64,000 bases of DNA from Setophaga petechia (GCA_024362935.1 JANCRA010000014.1:9875258-9939257); one strand, 5' to 3'; numbered from the stretch's first letter, positions 50,948 through 63,229 are shown. Numbers and translations: made by a program. Notes: a model not told the origin generated them from the sequence alone.

Positions 50948-53900
50948 CACCAGGAGAGCTAAACAGGTTAGTGAGCTCCACTGAGCCTAATACAGTCGTT
51001 GAGTATTATAAGGTTATTTGTTGGACAGTTACTATGTTTTTCAAGCTTCCCATTACTTTTACACTTGACAGGAGTAACTTAGTCAAATCATGATGCAATA
51101 TCCACATGATTTGTAGGAATCTATACATCTGTTTGGCAATCAAAATTTGATTTATCCTTCATTTAAGCTCAAGTGGAGTTTGAGTTTGACTGATGCCACC
51201 TGTCCATTCTAGAACTGCAGTCCTTCCTTTTCCTCCCAAATTGTCACAGTGACATCACATGGAAATGATGCATTTAGTAATGTTGCATGAGGCCTTTAGG
51301 ATTCTGGAAGATTCTGTGTCTGTAACAAATCTACATAGTGCATATAAGGTTGACAGGAGAGTTGCTCTGGTGTTAGAAGTCCAAATCCTTTATTATTTCA
51401 GCTTTAAAAGAAAAAGTATTGGAGGAGCTGAGAAACATAATGTGTGCTATCCTCACTAAAGGAAACACAGTATACTGGGCTAAAAACCTTCACTTTCTAT
51501 ATTCCCCTTTGAAGATAAGAATATTTGGCACTTTGCAGGAATCTCTTCCTCAGCACTATGCAAGATAGGGCCCCATGACTGTTTAAATTTCCAGTTCTGT
51601 TCACAAGATATATTCTTTCCAATCACTTTTTTTAAAAAATGGGTTTTTTTAGAGAATCATTAAACAGAGTCAGTTTTATGACAATGAGTTCTAAAAATAC
51701 TCTGGGAACAGCAGACTGGTGCGTAAAATGTGTTGCCTGCCTCCTCCCCCTAGTTCTTTCAAATAACTAGAGGTCATGGCCCCCAAAATCTGGCTGTTGG
51801 CTGTTGGTTAGTAGAAACCAGCTGAAACCCTGGTAAGACAAATCTTCACAGCTGTATCATATGTCCTTTATTGTCAATATATCTGCAAAACCTGCCAACT
51901 GCTTGTCACTTAACATAAAGTGGATGCAGAGGGGGGTGAAGGAGAAAGAGAAACAGATCCTGCTGCAATCTGAAGGCATGTTGATCTGGTAAACTTTTCT
52001 TCTCTTATTTGCTTCTGTTTTTTTCCTTTTTCTGCTTATCCAGCCTATTAAAAATAGAGGCACAGTATGTATTTAGCCATTTCAAAACCAGCACTGTCTT
52101 TTGTTTTCTTGGAAGGTAATTCCCAATCCTGTGTAACAAGTCAGCAGCTGTGGCCAGGCTGACCCACTGCCTGTGTGTACCACAAGGATGGGGAAAAAGG
52201 CTCTGATCCTTCAGGTTTTTAGGCTGGACTGGACACTGCCACAGCCTTCAGAGCACTCTCCACACTGTCTCAAAGCAGAATCAGCCTTGGCCCCACCCCA
52301 GCTCTGTCAGGAGAGCCCTCCTGCTCTGGCTCAGCCACCCAGGACCCCACAGCAGCGCATCCCACAGTGCTCACAGCGCGCCAGGGCTGCTCCCAGGAGC
52401 ACAATTTTCAGCAAGATTTTGATCTTGCTAGGAATAGACAAATTCCATTCCAAAGATACTCTTTCTTTCCTCAAGGTGATGCAGATTTTAGGGAATTATG
52501 TATGGGGTAAGTTGAGTTTATCTTTAATAATACTTCTTCTGGTACAAGAGATTGGGAGAATGTAAGAGGAAGAAAGAGAGAAGCTTGCTTACTTGTTCCA
52601 TTGTTATCCTTCCAATATCACAGAAAGCAAGAATGGGATCTTATTCTTAAAACTGAACTTTGTTTAGAGTTTTGAAAAAATATTGTACATCTTTGGAGTT
52701 TCTTTTATAAAAAGGAAATTTTCTAAGGCAATTTTAATTTCCTTAAAAAAGAAGAAAAAGCAGGTACATAATAATTTGTTGACCAGTCCCAATTTTTATT
52801 CCCATTTATGGTGGATCTGATGCCCCATGGAAAGGCAGAGCAAGAGCTTCAGAGAGAAAGCCTGCCCCAAGGGTGGTGTCTCCCATGCCCAGGAAAAGCT
52901 GTCCCCTCTGAAAACCAGACAGATTCTTACCTGGCCATGGTCTCTGATTTCAGAAAAAGAGTCACAGAACAATCCTGCTCCCTTTTTAAAAGCTACTGGA
53001 AGAAAATAAACTATTGGAATGAGAATACCCAGAGCATTGTTTCCTGGCCTCCAATAAGGACCTACTTTTCCAGTCTTGACTTAACCTGCCAGCTAGTCCT
53101 GCAGGGAATAGTACTAAAGAGAAAGGATACAGATCATGCTCAGCTTGCAGCTAATTATTAAAAATGGCTTAGTTATGTTTATTTTTAATTGCCTCAAACC
53201 TCAGCAGTGTAATGGAGCTATTAAGAAATAACTCTCTGAAAGAGTTAACAAAAAAATTTTAAAAATCAGATAAGGTCCCCAATGCACTTTTGCATTTTAT
53301 TGACATTTTAATTAAGACTCTAGTATACTTCAGGGATCTCTGCACTTAAATAGAAACCATTTTAATATGCTACACTGGCAAAGAGTAATGGATGAATACA
53401 GACCCATATTCCCATATGTTTTATGGTACTTAGTGATTCTTTTGTACAATGTATTATGATGTTAAGACATTTTATGAGTTTCTATTGGCTAAGATGAGCC
53501 ATATCAAATTATAATTTTGCTCAGTGGATTTTACTGTAAGCAGATTAAATAGGGCACGTTCTGTATTTATTGTACAGTTAGATCTGCCTGGTTTTGTTTT
53601 TCCTATTGTAGTTTTCATTTACTTTTCCCCTTAAAGTGAATATAACAAGCATTATATGAAGAAATTGCTTGGCTCCATTTATGGTGATCTGAGGTGGTTG
53701 TTTGCTGGATTTTTTTAATAAAAGTTGTTGGAGCTGAAAGGATATTTTCCCCCTGATAATATTGATTTAAGTGAATTCTTATCTATTTACCTGTGCCACT
53801 AATGTGCCTGTGAATATTTTTCTTTTTAAATAGACGAGTTGGCATCTAGTAGTATTATCTGGGGACTCCAGAAAGCCAAGAGAGATGAGATTATTTGTCC

Positions 53901-54720
53901 CATTTTGGACTCAGGAGCAGGACTGTGTGCTCAAGGGGTGACAAATGCAGTTAACAGTGCTTACTGACTCTGGAGTTTTGAGGATTTTGAGTAACACCGA
54001 GTTGTAACCCCACTTATGAGCACCATGAGGCAGTGTGAACACTTCTCCAGAACTAAATTAAGGTGCTCAAATGTGTGACTTAGTACAGCACCCAGTGGAG
54101 CCCCACAGCTGGGAGGGGGAAAGTCCTGTCCCTGCTGTCACATGAAGCAGCTGGGGTGAGAAGCACAGACGTGTTACAAAGTCAGGTTAAATGTTGATAC
54201 CAACTTTTACTGTTATTCTTTCTGGATATTTTTCTCACAAGACACTCTTTCTGCTTCGTAGTCTAAGTCCAAAATCTTATTCTCCTGAGAACATCAGTGT
54301 AAGCATTGGTCCCTCATATCTCAAAAGCCATCTCCAAACAAGTGAGAGCAGCTGCAAGGAATGGAGGGGAAATACTCCAGCTGGTCAACATGCTGATTCA
54401 ACAAAGCCTAAACTTCAGGGGCAGTGTGTTAGTATTGATGGAGGGTTTGGAGAAGAAAGGCCTTTGGTATTCCATTTCTTTTATACTAGCAAGGTTTTAA
54501 TGCTGAAATTTTATTTAGGGCAAAAATATTAGACGAAAATATGTCTTTGTTCAAACATATTTCTCACGGCATGAATGAAGTGTTGTAATTGAATGTGGAG
54601 TCTGAGATTATTTTTTAGTTCAGCTTTTCACATTAGATGCTTTTGCCACTTTCAGAAAACTTTCACTTGCTTCTGAATTACCCTAATCCTACTGTTCTAT
54701 TTTTCCTTGAGAGCTGTCTT
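50948..54720. other. Non-coding spacer
   Basis: AT-rich with a GC-richer patch at about 52130-52410 that contains a few CpGs (52357-52380) and a 130-codon plus frame (52173-52565) rich in Pro, Gln and Ser, without a domain. The frame of 117 codons at 52808-53161 is likewise unrecognised. Nothing else is identifiable. Confidence 0.55.
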
Positions 54721-54762
54721 TTCTGAAACACTTGTGTTATTGTTCTATTGTGATAAATTATG

Positions 54763-54981
54763 TTTCAATTTAGAGAAGGTTGATGAAGAGTTGAACATAT
54801 TCAGAGAAATGATGAATTTGTATGTTTGGTACCAGCATCACCAGACAAAGCTGACTTGAAATCTGTAGATGAACGAAAGGAGAATGGAGCAGAAGAACAG
54901 CACTCAGTCACTGAGGATATTGATGGATATGCTCAAAAATGGGAAAGGGTCAAAAAATACTTTCAAATTAAGCCATTTTAA
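54763..54981 (+). pseudogene. Coding-like stretch, possible frameshifted remnant
   Basis: Two overlapping plus-strand frames without a useful start codon read like protein. The first, through 54773-54859, gives EKVDEELNIFREMM and stops at TGA 54857-54859. The second, open from 54787 to TAA 54979-54981, gives a charged C-terminus-like run including SVTEDIDGYAQKWERVKKYF. A single one-base shift in the overlap would connect them, as in a decayed retrocopy or exon. A tract ending TTTAG sits directly before the first frame and could be a splice acceptor. I do not recognise the family. Purine-rich non-coding DNA also yields E/K/D-rich translations, so the call is tentative. Confidence 0.2.
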
Positions 54982-55989
54982 GGCAAAGTGAATTAAAGTG
55001 CATGGATTTTCTTTTATATACATTACAGTGGGACAAAAAAAAGGAAGATGCTGCATTCAGGCTTTCTCATCCCTTTTTAGGATTTTGTTCAGAATGTTCT
55101 GTACTTCTGCACATTAAAGCCACACTGTAAGGGTAAGACCTTTGAGTAAAGATCATCCAAACCTCTTTGGGGCCAACCGGATCCAAGCAACAGCCAACTG
55201 GATCCAAGCTTCAAACTCTTCAATTCTTCCTTGTCACTGATAAAGGAGTTGGTACCTGAGGTCATACTACCCTATGTTAAACATAATAAGTGATAAGTTC
55301 TATGTTTCCAAATGAATGTTCTATGAACCTTTGAAAAACAGATGAGGTAAGATGAGACCTGGACCTTCAGGTCCATTTGTCTGCAGCTTAGTGGTGAGTG
55401 ATTTCTTTCTGATTGAGGTTTTTGGTGTGCTTCAGCACAATTCTGCCAGAAAAGGGTCTGTATGTCATGGGTGAGAACACTTCATTGGCACGGGGCTAAA
55501 GAGAGCCCTTGCCATCACAGCTCTCTGGGATTCATTAATCCATTCACATTATATTGCTCATTTGGCTTCAAGTGTATCTTCTCTGAGCAGGAAGGTTTCT
55601 GCCGTGGTGCATGACAACATCTGTCAGCGCCTGTCCTTGTTAGCCACACAGCCCACTGAGATCTTGTGCTGAGGACCAAAAAGAAGCAAAAGCCTGACAT
55701 GAAATTCAAGCCTTTTGCATCCAGCCATGCTGACATGGTTCCCTGTTGCCCGATTAGGGGGATCCCAGCACCTTTGAAGATGGCTTTGCATGGCTGTGGC
55801 ACACAGGCACTGGGGATGGTGCCAGCTGGGGAATTTGGAGGAAAAAATTCCATGTGTAACTCCAGCATTTGTTACATCTCATCGTAGAGGAATTTTTTTT
55901 AGATGTTTATTGTAAAATGATGATTTCCCTCCTTTAAAAAACAGGCAAGACACCAAAAAACATCCCCCTGTGTTGATTCCCTCTCTCTG
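54982..55989. other. Non-coding spacer
   Basis: Contains a 21-bp-period duplication (55172-55209, separately listed) and a moderately GC-rich patch at about 55560-55850 with opposed frames of 117 (minus) and 73 (plus) codons. Neither frame is recognisable. Confidence 0.55.
55172..55209 (+). repeat. 21-bp-period tandem duplication
   Basis: GCCAACCGGATCCAAGC (55172-55188) is repeated as GCCAACTGGATCCAAGC (55193-55209), with one C/T difference and four intervening bases, giving a 21-bp period. It is a short local duplication with no further copies noticed. Confidence 0.8.
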
Positions 55990-56140
55990 GTGCACTGATG
56001 GGTATATTTAGGCATTATCTCGCATGTTTGTAAATAAGGAGAAATCAGTGGCATGTGAATAAGTGTGCTGCTTGATCAGGCCTTTGTCTGCATTCATGTT
56101 TGGTTAGAGCACAGTTCTCCCCCTTTTCCTTCCTCTTTAT
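55990..56140. promoter_or_regulatory. Enhancer-like segment with FOX-type site
   Basis: First member of the 56-58 kb cluster. It contains TGTTTGTAAATAAGG (56026-56040), which combines two forkhead-type words, then TGATCAGG near 56075 and GGTTAGAGCACAG near 56102. The segment passes directly into a CpG-rich island-like region. Regulatory function is inferred from motif content and context. Confidence 0.35.
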
Positions 56141-56440
56141 TAATGTCTCCTGGTTTTTGGTCCCCTTCCTTCCCCCGCCCCCCTTCCTCGCTTATCCCCC
56201 CCGCTCCTTGCAACAACCTTCTGCCACCCACTGCTTCTTCTTCCCTCCAGAGGAGCTGATAAGCAGCTGTTTTTGGAGGCACAGCTAATGCCATCCCTCG
56301 GGGGGGTGTGGGCGAGGAGGGGGGTGCTGGTGCACGGGAAGGAAGCCGGGTGTCCCTCATGGAGAGCAGAACAAGTCACCTCCGCAGTCAGCACAGCAGC
56401 CGCCCGCCTTAGGCCTAGCACGCCGACTTTATCTCCAAAT
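56140..56440. promoter_or_regulatory. Small CpG-rich, G-quadruplex-capable segment
   Basis: About twelve CpGs occur in roughly 280 bases, by far the highest density in the window. C-runs (C5 56172-56176, C6 56178-56183, C7 56196-56202) precede G-runs (G7 56300-56306, G3 56310-56312, G6 56319-56324). The plus-strand G-runs fit the four-tract quadruplex rule with loops of 1, 3 and 6. No TATA box or initiator is clear. Frames open on both strands (88 and 93 codons minus; 105 codons plus) are typical of GC-rich DNA and are not recognisable. It could be an unannotated promoter, for example of a non-coding RNA, or part of a developmental enhancer. Confidence 0.4.
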
Positions 56441-56476
56441 TCAGATCTGGTTCACAGCCCCATGCCAGACATGTGC

Positions 56477-56493
56477 TTTTTTTTTTTTTTTTT
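56477..56493 (+). repeat. T17 tract followed by CAG
   Basis: Seventeen T residues followed directly by CAG (56494-56496) make a near-ideal splice-acceptor shape. The next GTGAGA donor-like word is at 56552, giving a hypothetical 55-base exon. Poly-T followed by CAG also arises by chance, and no coding or transcript evidence is visible. Confidence 0.5.
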
Positions 56494-56599
56494 CAGATGC
56501 CTAAGGAATTCCTTGGTATTAAACTTAGGGGAGAGACAGGCAGAGAATGTGGTGAGAATGCATTGCTTTGTCTATTTTAGCATGTGCTAGCAATAATTC

Positions 56600-57080
56600 C
56601 TGATGCCGTCTTGCAGGGGAGAAATACTGCCATGGTAACTTTTAACATAAGCATGAAATCAGCAAGCTCCACTCTGATATCTCTTGTAATTAAATAGCTA
56701 ATAATGTACAATTGTAATTTATACTAATGCTTTTGATATTTGGTCTTTATCTCGGAGCCCTTACCTCTTGGCGAGGCATCGTATCAATGTGGACATGGTG
56801 CTGAGGGTGGGGCGAGACAAGAAAGGGATCTGGGATACCTCATTATAAATGTGAGGCTGGTGCATGAACCGTGTCTGCAGCAATCAAACAGCTAATTGTT
56901 ATGATTTTGCTGATAGTGTCTTAGCTGTAATATCCCGCACTGTGTCAATTTTTCAAACCTTAATGTAACATATTTGCATATCGAGCCATCACAGTGACTA
57001 TCCTATCAGCTGTACTTGAGTGTGTGAATCAGAAATGCATTGTTCCCCGTGCCCTTCAGCATATCGGATCAAAAAGCAAA
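56600..57080. promoter_or_regulatory. Candidate ultraconserved-type enhancer core
   Basis: The most enhancer-like stretch in the window. It mixes AT-rich words with about ten isolated CpGs (from 56610 to 57066), lacks repeats and low complexity, and holds dense binding-site-like words: TAATTG (56893-56898), CAATCAAAC just before it, a perfect POU octamer ATTTGCAT (56972-56979) within a TATTTGCATATCG context, and an E-box CAGCTG (57008-57013). No frame of note is open through it. This character matches deeply conserved non-coding elements near developmental regulators. I do not recognise the specific element and give it no name. Confidence 0.5.
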
Positions 57081-57107
57081 GCTAAGAGATAATTTTTATT
57101 TCAATTA

Positions 57108-57120
57108 TTTTTTTTTTTTT
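57108..57120 (+). repeat. T13 homopolymer
   Basis: Thirteen T residues directly before GGCGGGG. Simple sequence between two conserved-looking stretches. Confidence 0.75.
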
Positions 57121-57259
57121 GGCGGGGACTTGGAGAAGTAATCGCATAGACAGTTTCCTTAAAGATAAACCCCTTGCTCATACATGCGTTAAAATTCAGC
57201 TTGCAAGGCACCTAGTGTGGCTGAAGCCTAGATAAAAGAATTGAATTTTTGAAAAAATG

Positions 57260-57274
57260 AAAAAAAAAAAAAAA
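57260..57274 (+). repeat. A15 homopolymer
   Basis: Fifteen A residues in an A-rich context. No retroposon body is recognised upstream. Confidence 0.75.
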
Positions 57275-57598
57275 TAAAGAAGAGAAGCCAGCGTTTAAAG
57301 TGTCCTGTGAAAGAAAGAAGGCATTTGGCCTTAGGCATGTGCATCCACAAGAGACAGCTTCAACTCTTATAAAGTGGGGAGTTTTGTGTGAGCACAGATG
57401 CATTTTGTTTTCCTATGAGGAAAAGATGATTAAATTATCAGAAGCAAAGATAAAAACCCAGGGCTTCCTGGATATTCTTCTTTTGCCTCCCTTGTGTCTC
57501 ACTTACTCCTACTGCTTAGCAAAGGTGCTGACTTTATCTCTCTAAGCTTTAGTTTAAATGTCCAACACTGCTTATTAATGAAAGTAGTAGGCTTTTGT

Positions 57599-57614
57599 TT
57601 ATTACATGTAATAA
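57599..57614. promoter_or_regulatory. 16-bp palindrome, bZIP-like
   Basis: TTATTACATGTAATAA is its own reverse complement. The central TTACATGTAA resembles, but does not exactly match, PAR-bZIP/NFIL3-type sites. A chance palindrome in AT-rich DNA is possible. Confidence 0.3.
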
Positions 57615-58320
57615 TGGTGAATATGACTATTTAATATAAATCTGACATTTAAATTCCACTTAGTTCCGAGATTCAGTTGATATAAACGAGTAACTCTTTA
57701 CCCTAGAGTAAAAACTCCCTCAGTCTGCATTTTAAAGCATTGAAGTTTTCAAAGTAATCAGTTTTTTTCAGAGGAACCAAATTGTGAAGACATCTGTTAT
57801 GTTATTAATTTCACATAAATCTTAAGCTCCTCAAGGCCTGAAATGAGGCTTCATTCAAGCCGAATTAATGAAACATGATTGTAAGTCCCTTGCATGGAAA
57901 TGCTGTCATACAGTATTGAGTTGCTTATAATCACTGAGTAATCTTGCAGGCTGCCAAGGGAGAGCTACTTTAAATCCCTCCATAAAACAATATCTGAAAA
58001 TATCAGAACACTAACTATATCCTGGAAGATTAATAGCAGATGAAAATTTCTATGAAATGAATCATTCTTTCTCAGTAAAGGATACAAACATTTCCAGTAA
58101 CTGCAGATTGTATAATGTGGAGCACAATCTATGATCCAGATGCGAGGTGCGTTTAAGCTCTGAGATTCGTTCCAAATACAAAGTTGCTTAAGTATGCTAG
58201 AATTCTATATAACAGAGAAAATGCTTGGAATTATATAGGTTTCTAATTCCATATGGGCCAAATCCTCAAGGATGTAGTCACAACTCCCCCTGACCTTTTT
58301 TGCCTCAGGAAGGACCGAGG

Positions 58321-61300
58321 GATTTGGGAATATGTGTAAATATTGCACTGAGTGAATGATAACTAATCATAATGAGTAAGAAGTAGCATTCTAATTTTGA
58401 ATTCTTTCTTTGAACACTATTTGATTTTTGGTCTTTTAATTGAGCAAATGAAACTTGCTATTCCTTTTTAAAAAAAATTAATACAACAGTACCACACAAC
58501 TTGTTTTTAATGTTGAAACAGGAACTTTTGAGAGGCTTAACTGCCTTAATCAAACTTCAAAATACTTCATTGATCTCCAGCTGAATTGGGAAATAAAAAT
58601 CTGCATATGATGTTTATTACACAAATCTTCTGAGTCCTGTTAGCTTTGATATTTTTTCCTTTTTTTTTTTCTTAAAAAACCCTAAAAAAATCAAAGATGA
58701 TTAAATACAAAGACAATCCTTTTCATGTAGTGGCATATTATGCAAACTAAATTATAAGGACAGTGTATACCTAGGGTTTGTGATACCTGGTAATTACTCC
58801 ACAATTAGGGACCTTAGTGACAGTGGTATCTTACATAATGTGACTTTAGGTGCAGCTGTTTGAACCTGCATTGCACAAGGCTTCAAAATGTCAGCAATTT
58901 CCTTCTGGATTTTCAGCTTAAAGATTTTTCTACTTTTGGCCCCCAACACCTCTCTCTGTTCTTTCAGATTTGTAAGAATTTTTTTTTTCTCCTGAATGTT
59001 TTTGCTGAACATAATCAGGGCTTAATTAATTATGAATAAATAATTATAGCAGTTGTATATATGCTCCTGGTCAGCAGCTGTTGGTGTTGAAAAATACTTT
59101 GATGTTTTATACAAGGGAGGTGAGAACAGTTCTAGGAGCTGTAGTTACAGGAGACTTGTTTATGTGTTTTGATGGTATGAATAAGATTTGTACTGCAGTT
59201 GTGAACATACACCAGCATTTGAAATTTTCTTTAGGACTGCAATGTGAGAGACATTGTACACAGGTAGAGTGTGAAATTTTAAGTGGCATAAAATGACAAA
59301 AACCTTTTATATCTTTATCCTGTAGGATCCTGATCTTGCCAGGTTGGCAAAAAGTAAAGTGGACTCTCAGAATTAATTTTAATGGGGTTTTTTTACCATA
59401 AAATTTTGTGTAATTCACTGAAGAATGATGCACTAGCATCTAGCTGTACTACTTGAAATTCTGACAACCTCAATATGAAATAATAAAGAAAAAAGGCAGC
59501 TAGGTCTGCGTTTTACCCATTAGTCAGATTCAATATTACTTCAAAGATGTTCCAAATCTGCATTTGAGTACCATATGTTGACACTGTGTTTTGGACACTG
59601 GAGATTACTTGAAGTACTGCAACCATGACTTGTACTCTTCCTCTGTAATCCTTGGTCTCCAGGGCATTACTGAATTCTGAGAGAAGCAAACAGAGCAGGA
59701 CTGGGGGGTTTGTTGTGTTGGTTTGGGGTTTTTTCCCTGCTTTTTGGGGAGTTACTCTGTTTCGGGTGCTGCTTTCTTGTTCACCTCTGTGAATCCATGT
59801 CAAAACAAACGGAGACCTTATCTAGAGAGTGCCACACTTTGAAGTGCAGAGATGCAAATCCAAACATTGCATCACACTGTCAGATACAGAAATTAGTAGC
59901 ATCCTGCATGTCCTTTGAAGTTCAAGGCTGTGCTTCCATGGAGTGTATTTCCATACAGAAATCAGATGGAAGCTATTCAGACTCAGATAGCAATAATGAT
60001 TTACTTGCAGTAAATCTTACAGTTTTTGGCCACACTTAGGGTATGATTTACTAAATGCTTTTCAGTCAGATGTTACTTATTAAGATATTACTCCCTTCCC
60101 CCCAACTATTTTTTAATTAAAGGCTAGAGATCTAATGTGTTTATTTTTTCTACACATATGTAAAAAATCAAATAACTATTATATACCAGAGTATTTTTTT
60201 GCATCTTTTTAAAATATTGTGATTTACAAACTTTGATAGAAGATAGAACTACTTGACTGCAGCAGCTGTTTAATTACAGTGGAGAGTATTTTAAAATTAC
60301 AATTTCAGTGGTGGTCTGTTCTGAACAGTGAAGAGAATAAAGTAGGCTGGAGGTAGAAGCAACACATTGGTAACTGCAAAATTGTCAGAGGCACTAAATT
60401 CTAATGTTTAATCACTTTTAAAGTAAATACTGCCTCCTGATCATGGTCCTGCAGCCAACATGCTGTGACCACAGCTCCCTCTCCATCCCTCCTCTGGCTG
60501 GGAGTGCTGCTGGCTCTCTCTTCTTCACATGGTGCACAAGGGGACGATCCAGTTTCTTACATCTTTCAGCAAAAATTCTTAAAACTGCTCCAAAACTTGA
60601 TTCAGCCAGCTTTGGGTGAGATCCAGCAGACCAGATTTTCTTTGGCTTCATTTGTAGGTCTTCAGCACCCATAGCTGAGGCCAGATTTTTATAGGTGCAC
60701 AGTGCTTAACAGTCCGTGGTTGATAGCTCAAGGTAGTTGCAAAATGCAATCCCCTTAATAGGTGAAGAGAGGTTTTCTAGACACCACTCAAACACCTGGA
60801 CTTAAGTTTTAATATTTGTTCTGCTTGTTGAGCTACCCTTTCTTCACTGTCAATACAGCCAAGAAGATGGCATCCCTTGTTGTGAAACTCAAATCTGTGG
60901 AGATTCCCCTTGCTTCCAGTTTTGGATCTTTAAGTGTAGGAAGCTGCTGAAGCACATTTGTTATATAATGAGAGAAAATATCAGTTCTTTAGAGGAATGT
61001 GTGGTCTAGGTTAAGATGCTATTCAAATTTGTGTATCCAGATACCCTGACCAAGAGCCTTATCTCTGTATTCAGCATCCCCTATGGGCTTCTAACAACAC
61101 ATCAAAAGAGAATCATCCTTTTTTACAGTTAACAGACCAATAATATTCTTTTTTCTCCCTTCACAATTCTCTCTCCTCAAAATTGCTGCTTACTGAGTTC
61201 TTTGGGCTTATACTGTGCTCAGAGGGAAACTAATGGGACTCCATTTATACAGTATAATTGCAATTTGAACAATAGATTATTGGCTTGACCATAGGGGGCA

Positions 61301-63229
61301 CTTGTCTTTCACTTAGATGAAATCGTTTGGAGAGAAAGGATCTTTGCAATACAGCTGCAAAACAGTAATGCATACATGTATGTGGATGGGAAGGATTTGT
61401 GCAGCCATATATTATATCCAAACCCTGAAAGGTGGAGGAAGGAATGAAAGAAAATGGAACAGCTTTGAAAAGAACAAACCATGAACTAGGTCTATATTTT
61501 ATTTCTTTCCACTGGGCAAAAAATAGAAGCAAGATGGGGAAAATGAGATTATTTCACATGGTTCTTGTTGTTATGCAGATTGCCTCTTTAAACCCATACG
61601 TTCAGCACATCTGGCTCCCTTGTGAGTTTGCTCTTTGAGCTGGGAGGAAAAATGCACACTGAGATTAAGGGCAAAATAAGGTGGAAGGACAGAAAGGGAG
61701 AAATAGTTGTGGAGTGAGGACTAGCTGGACTAAGGAAGATTTCCCTGAAAAGCTCCAAATCTGTCTTGTCTTTCCTTAAACCTTCCCATCTCAGCATCAA
61801 AAACTGCTTTCTTTCTCTCTCTCATACCTGTGAGTGGTCAGGCTGGGGCTGCTCTGTGAGCACTGCCTGGAGGGCTGACCAGCTTTGCCTGCTTTGCTTC
61901 TGTGTCCTGGTTTTCCTGCTGCTGCTCCTGTCTTTTTCCTGGATCATAAACTCCCAGGGACAAGGGCTCTGCTCTCCATGGTGGTGCTGCTGCTGAGTTG
62001 CTGCTGGGATAAAGCAAATACCACTCACCTTATTTTTTTGTTCTGAAGCAAAGGCAGCACCTGAGCCCTCCCCTCACAGATTCTCAAGTGAGGACTCGTT
62101 TGTTCACACTGTGCCAGTGCTTTGCTGTGCTCTGAGCAGACAGCTCTGGAAAAGCTCCCTGGGGAGTGCAGGGCTCTCCATGCAGGGCAGCTCCTTCCCC
62201 CTGCAGGGAGCTGCTGCAGCCTTGTCTTGACTGATCCAAGGAGCACGTGGGATGTGTAGGGCTGGAGCACATGGAAAGATGACATTTGAAGCAGGCTCTG
62301 GTGAGAGTCTTACTGTGGCACTTGTTCCATGGTGGAACTTTTGAAGTCTCCATGAAATTTATCATCACCATGATGGACCTCACAGAAGGAAGATGCTCAT
62401 TAAAGCACCTGCATGTTTTACACAAATTCACACACACAAACCTAGAAATAATCATACTGTATACATGCTGCATTACAGGATGGATGTCCAGGACCCCTAT
62501 GAGTCAGGCTGCTTCCATACTGAGCTGCTGCTTCCAGCTTATTCTTTATTCTGTGTAATATAGAAAATTTTCTGAAATCCTGAATGATCCTTGCTGTGAG
62601 GTGTGACCCTGCAGAGGACCTACCTGGTTGTGGTCAAAGAAATCAGTGTTGAGGTTCACTAGAAGATAGCCAAGTGGTTTTTTTTCCACAAAATGTGTAT
62701 TGAGGAACTCTGTGTAAGTGATGCTCTGCATTATATTTTCTTGATTGTGTTCCTTTTGCTGGAAAAATCCTCCCTCTGTGAATGAGCTATTCATAGCTGT
62801 ACAAGAGAAGCTGAAATGGCTCACATTTTTCAGCAGGGTAAGCCATATCTTTTATCTGTTGTTACACTTCCAGATCCTTGTGCACTACATGACTGAGACA
62901 ATGCACCAAATAGGTCACATGTGTAAACTAAATCCTTATAAGATGTTACCAACAGTGTTAACTCTCTCCACAACTTGTTCTCAACTCCTCTGAAGAAAAG
63001 TACTACTATTTCAGGTTATTTTAAGTCAGGATTTTGAGTTTATTTCTTGCTCCCTCCCCTTTAGAAGATATATGAGCTTTACCAAATACTTTTAGACACG
63101 GGAACACAGGGCTGTCTTTTAAATGCTTACAGTGGATAAAGACAAAGAAATCCAATGAGCTGTGACAGCCATATAACCAGTGTGTGCTGGCTGATCCTTG
63201 CAATATGTCTGTGGTTAGATATGCAGCTC
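58321..63229. other. Non-coding spacer, about 4.9 kb
   Basis: AT-rich to about 60400, then with GC-richer patches at about 60420-60560 and 61830-62280. Frames of 60-129 codons on both strands are unrecognised. A Lys-rich 72-codon minus frame (58794-59012) and a 110-codon minus frame (59107-59439) were examined and show no family features. No repeat or RNA gene was identified. Confidence 0.55.

Larger units (their letters stand above)
57081..58320. promoter_or_regulatory. Continuation of conserved-looking cluster
   Basis: After a T13 tract (57108-57120) and an A15 tract (57260-57274), the sequence keeps isolated CpGs in AT-rich DNA at 57186, 57291, 57666, 57688, 57861, 58143, 58149, 58168 and 58316. 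A 16-bp perfect palindrome TTATTACATGTAATAA lies at 57599-57614. The segment around 58135-58190 (GCGAGGTGCGTTTAAG, GATTCGTTCC) is the best candidate for a separate element. An 81-codon plus frame (57300-57545) is unrecognised. Boundaries are arbitrary and only parts may be constrained. Confidence 0.3.

Noticed and set aside
52173..52565. 130-codon Pro/Gln/Ser-rich frame
   Set aside because: GC-rich, CAG-rich spacer yields this composition; no domain or splice support.
58794..59012. Lys-rich 72-codon minus frame reminiscent of a LINE protein
   Set aside because: AT-rich DNA naturally gives Lys/Ile-rich translations, and no ordered motif of a LINE protein is present.
61291..61306. ACCATAGGGGGCAC word as a CTCF site
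   Set aside because: The right half is good, but one base is missing between CCA and AGGGGGC, which breaks the spacing.
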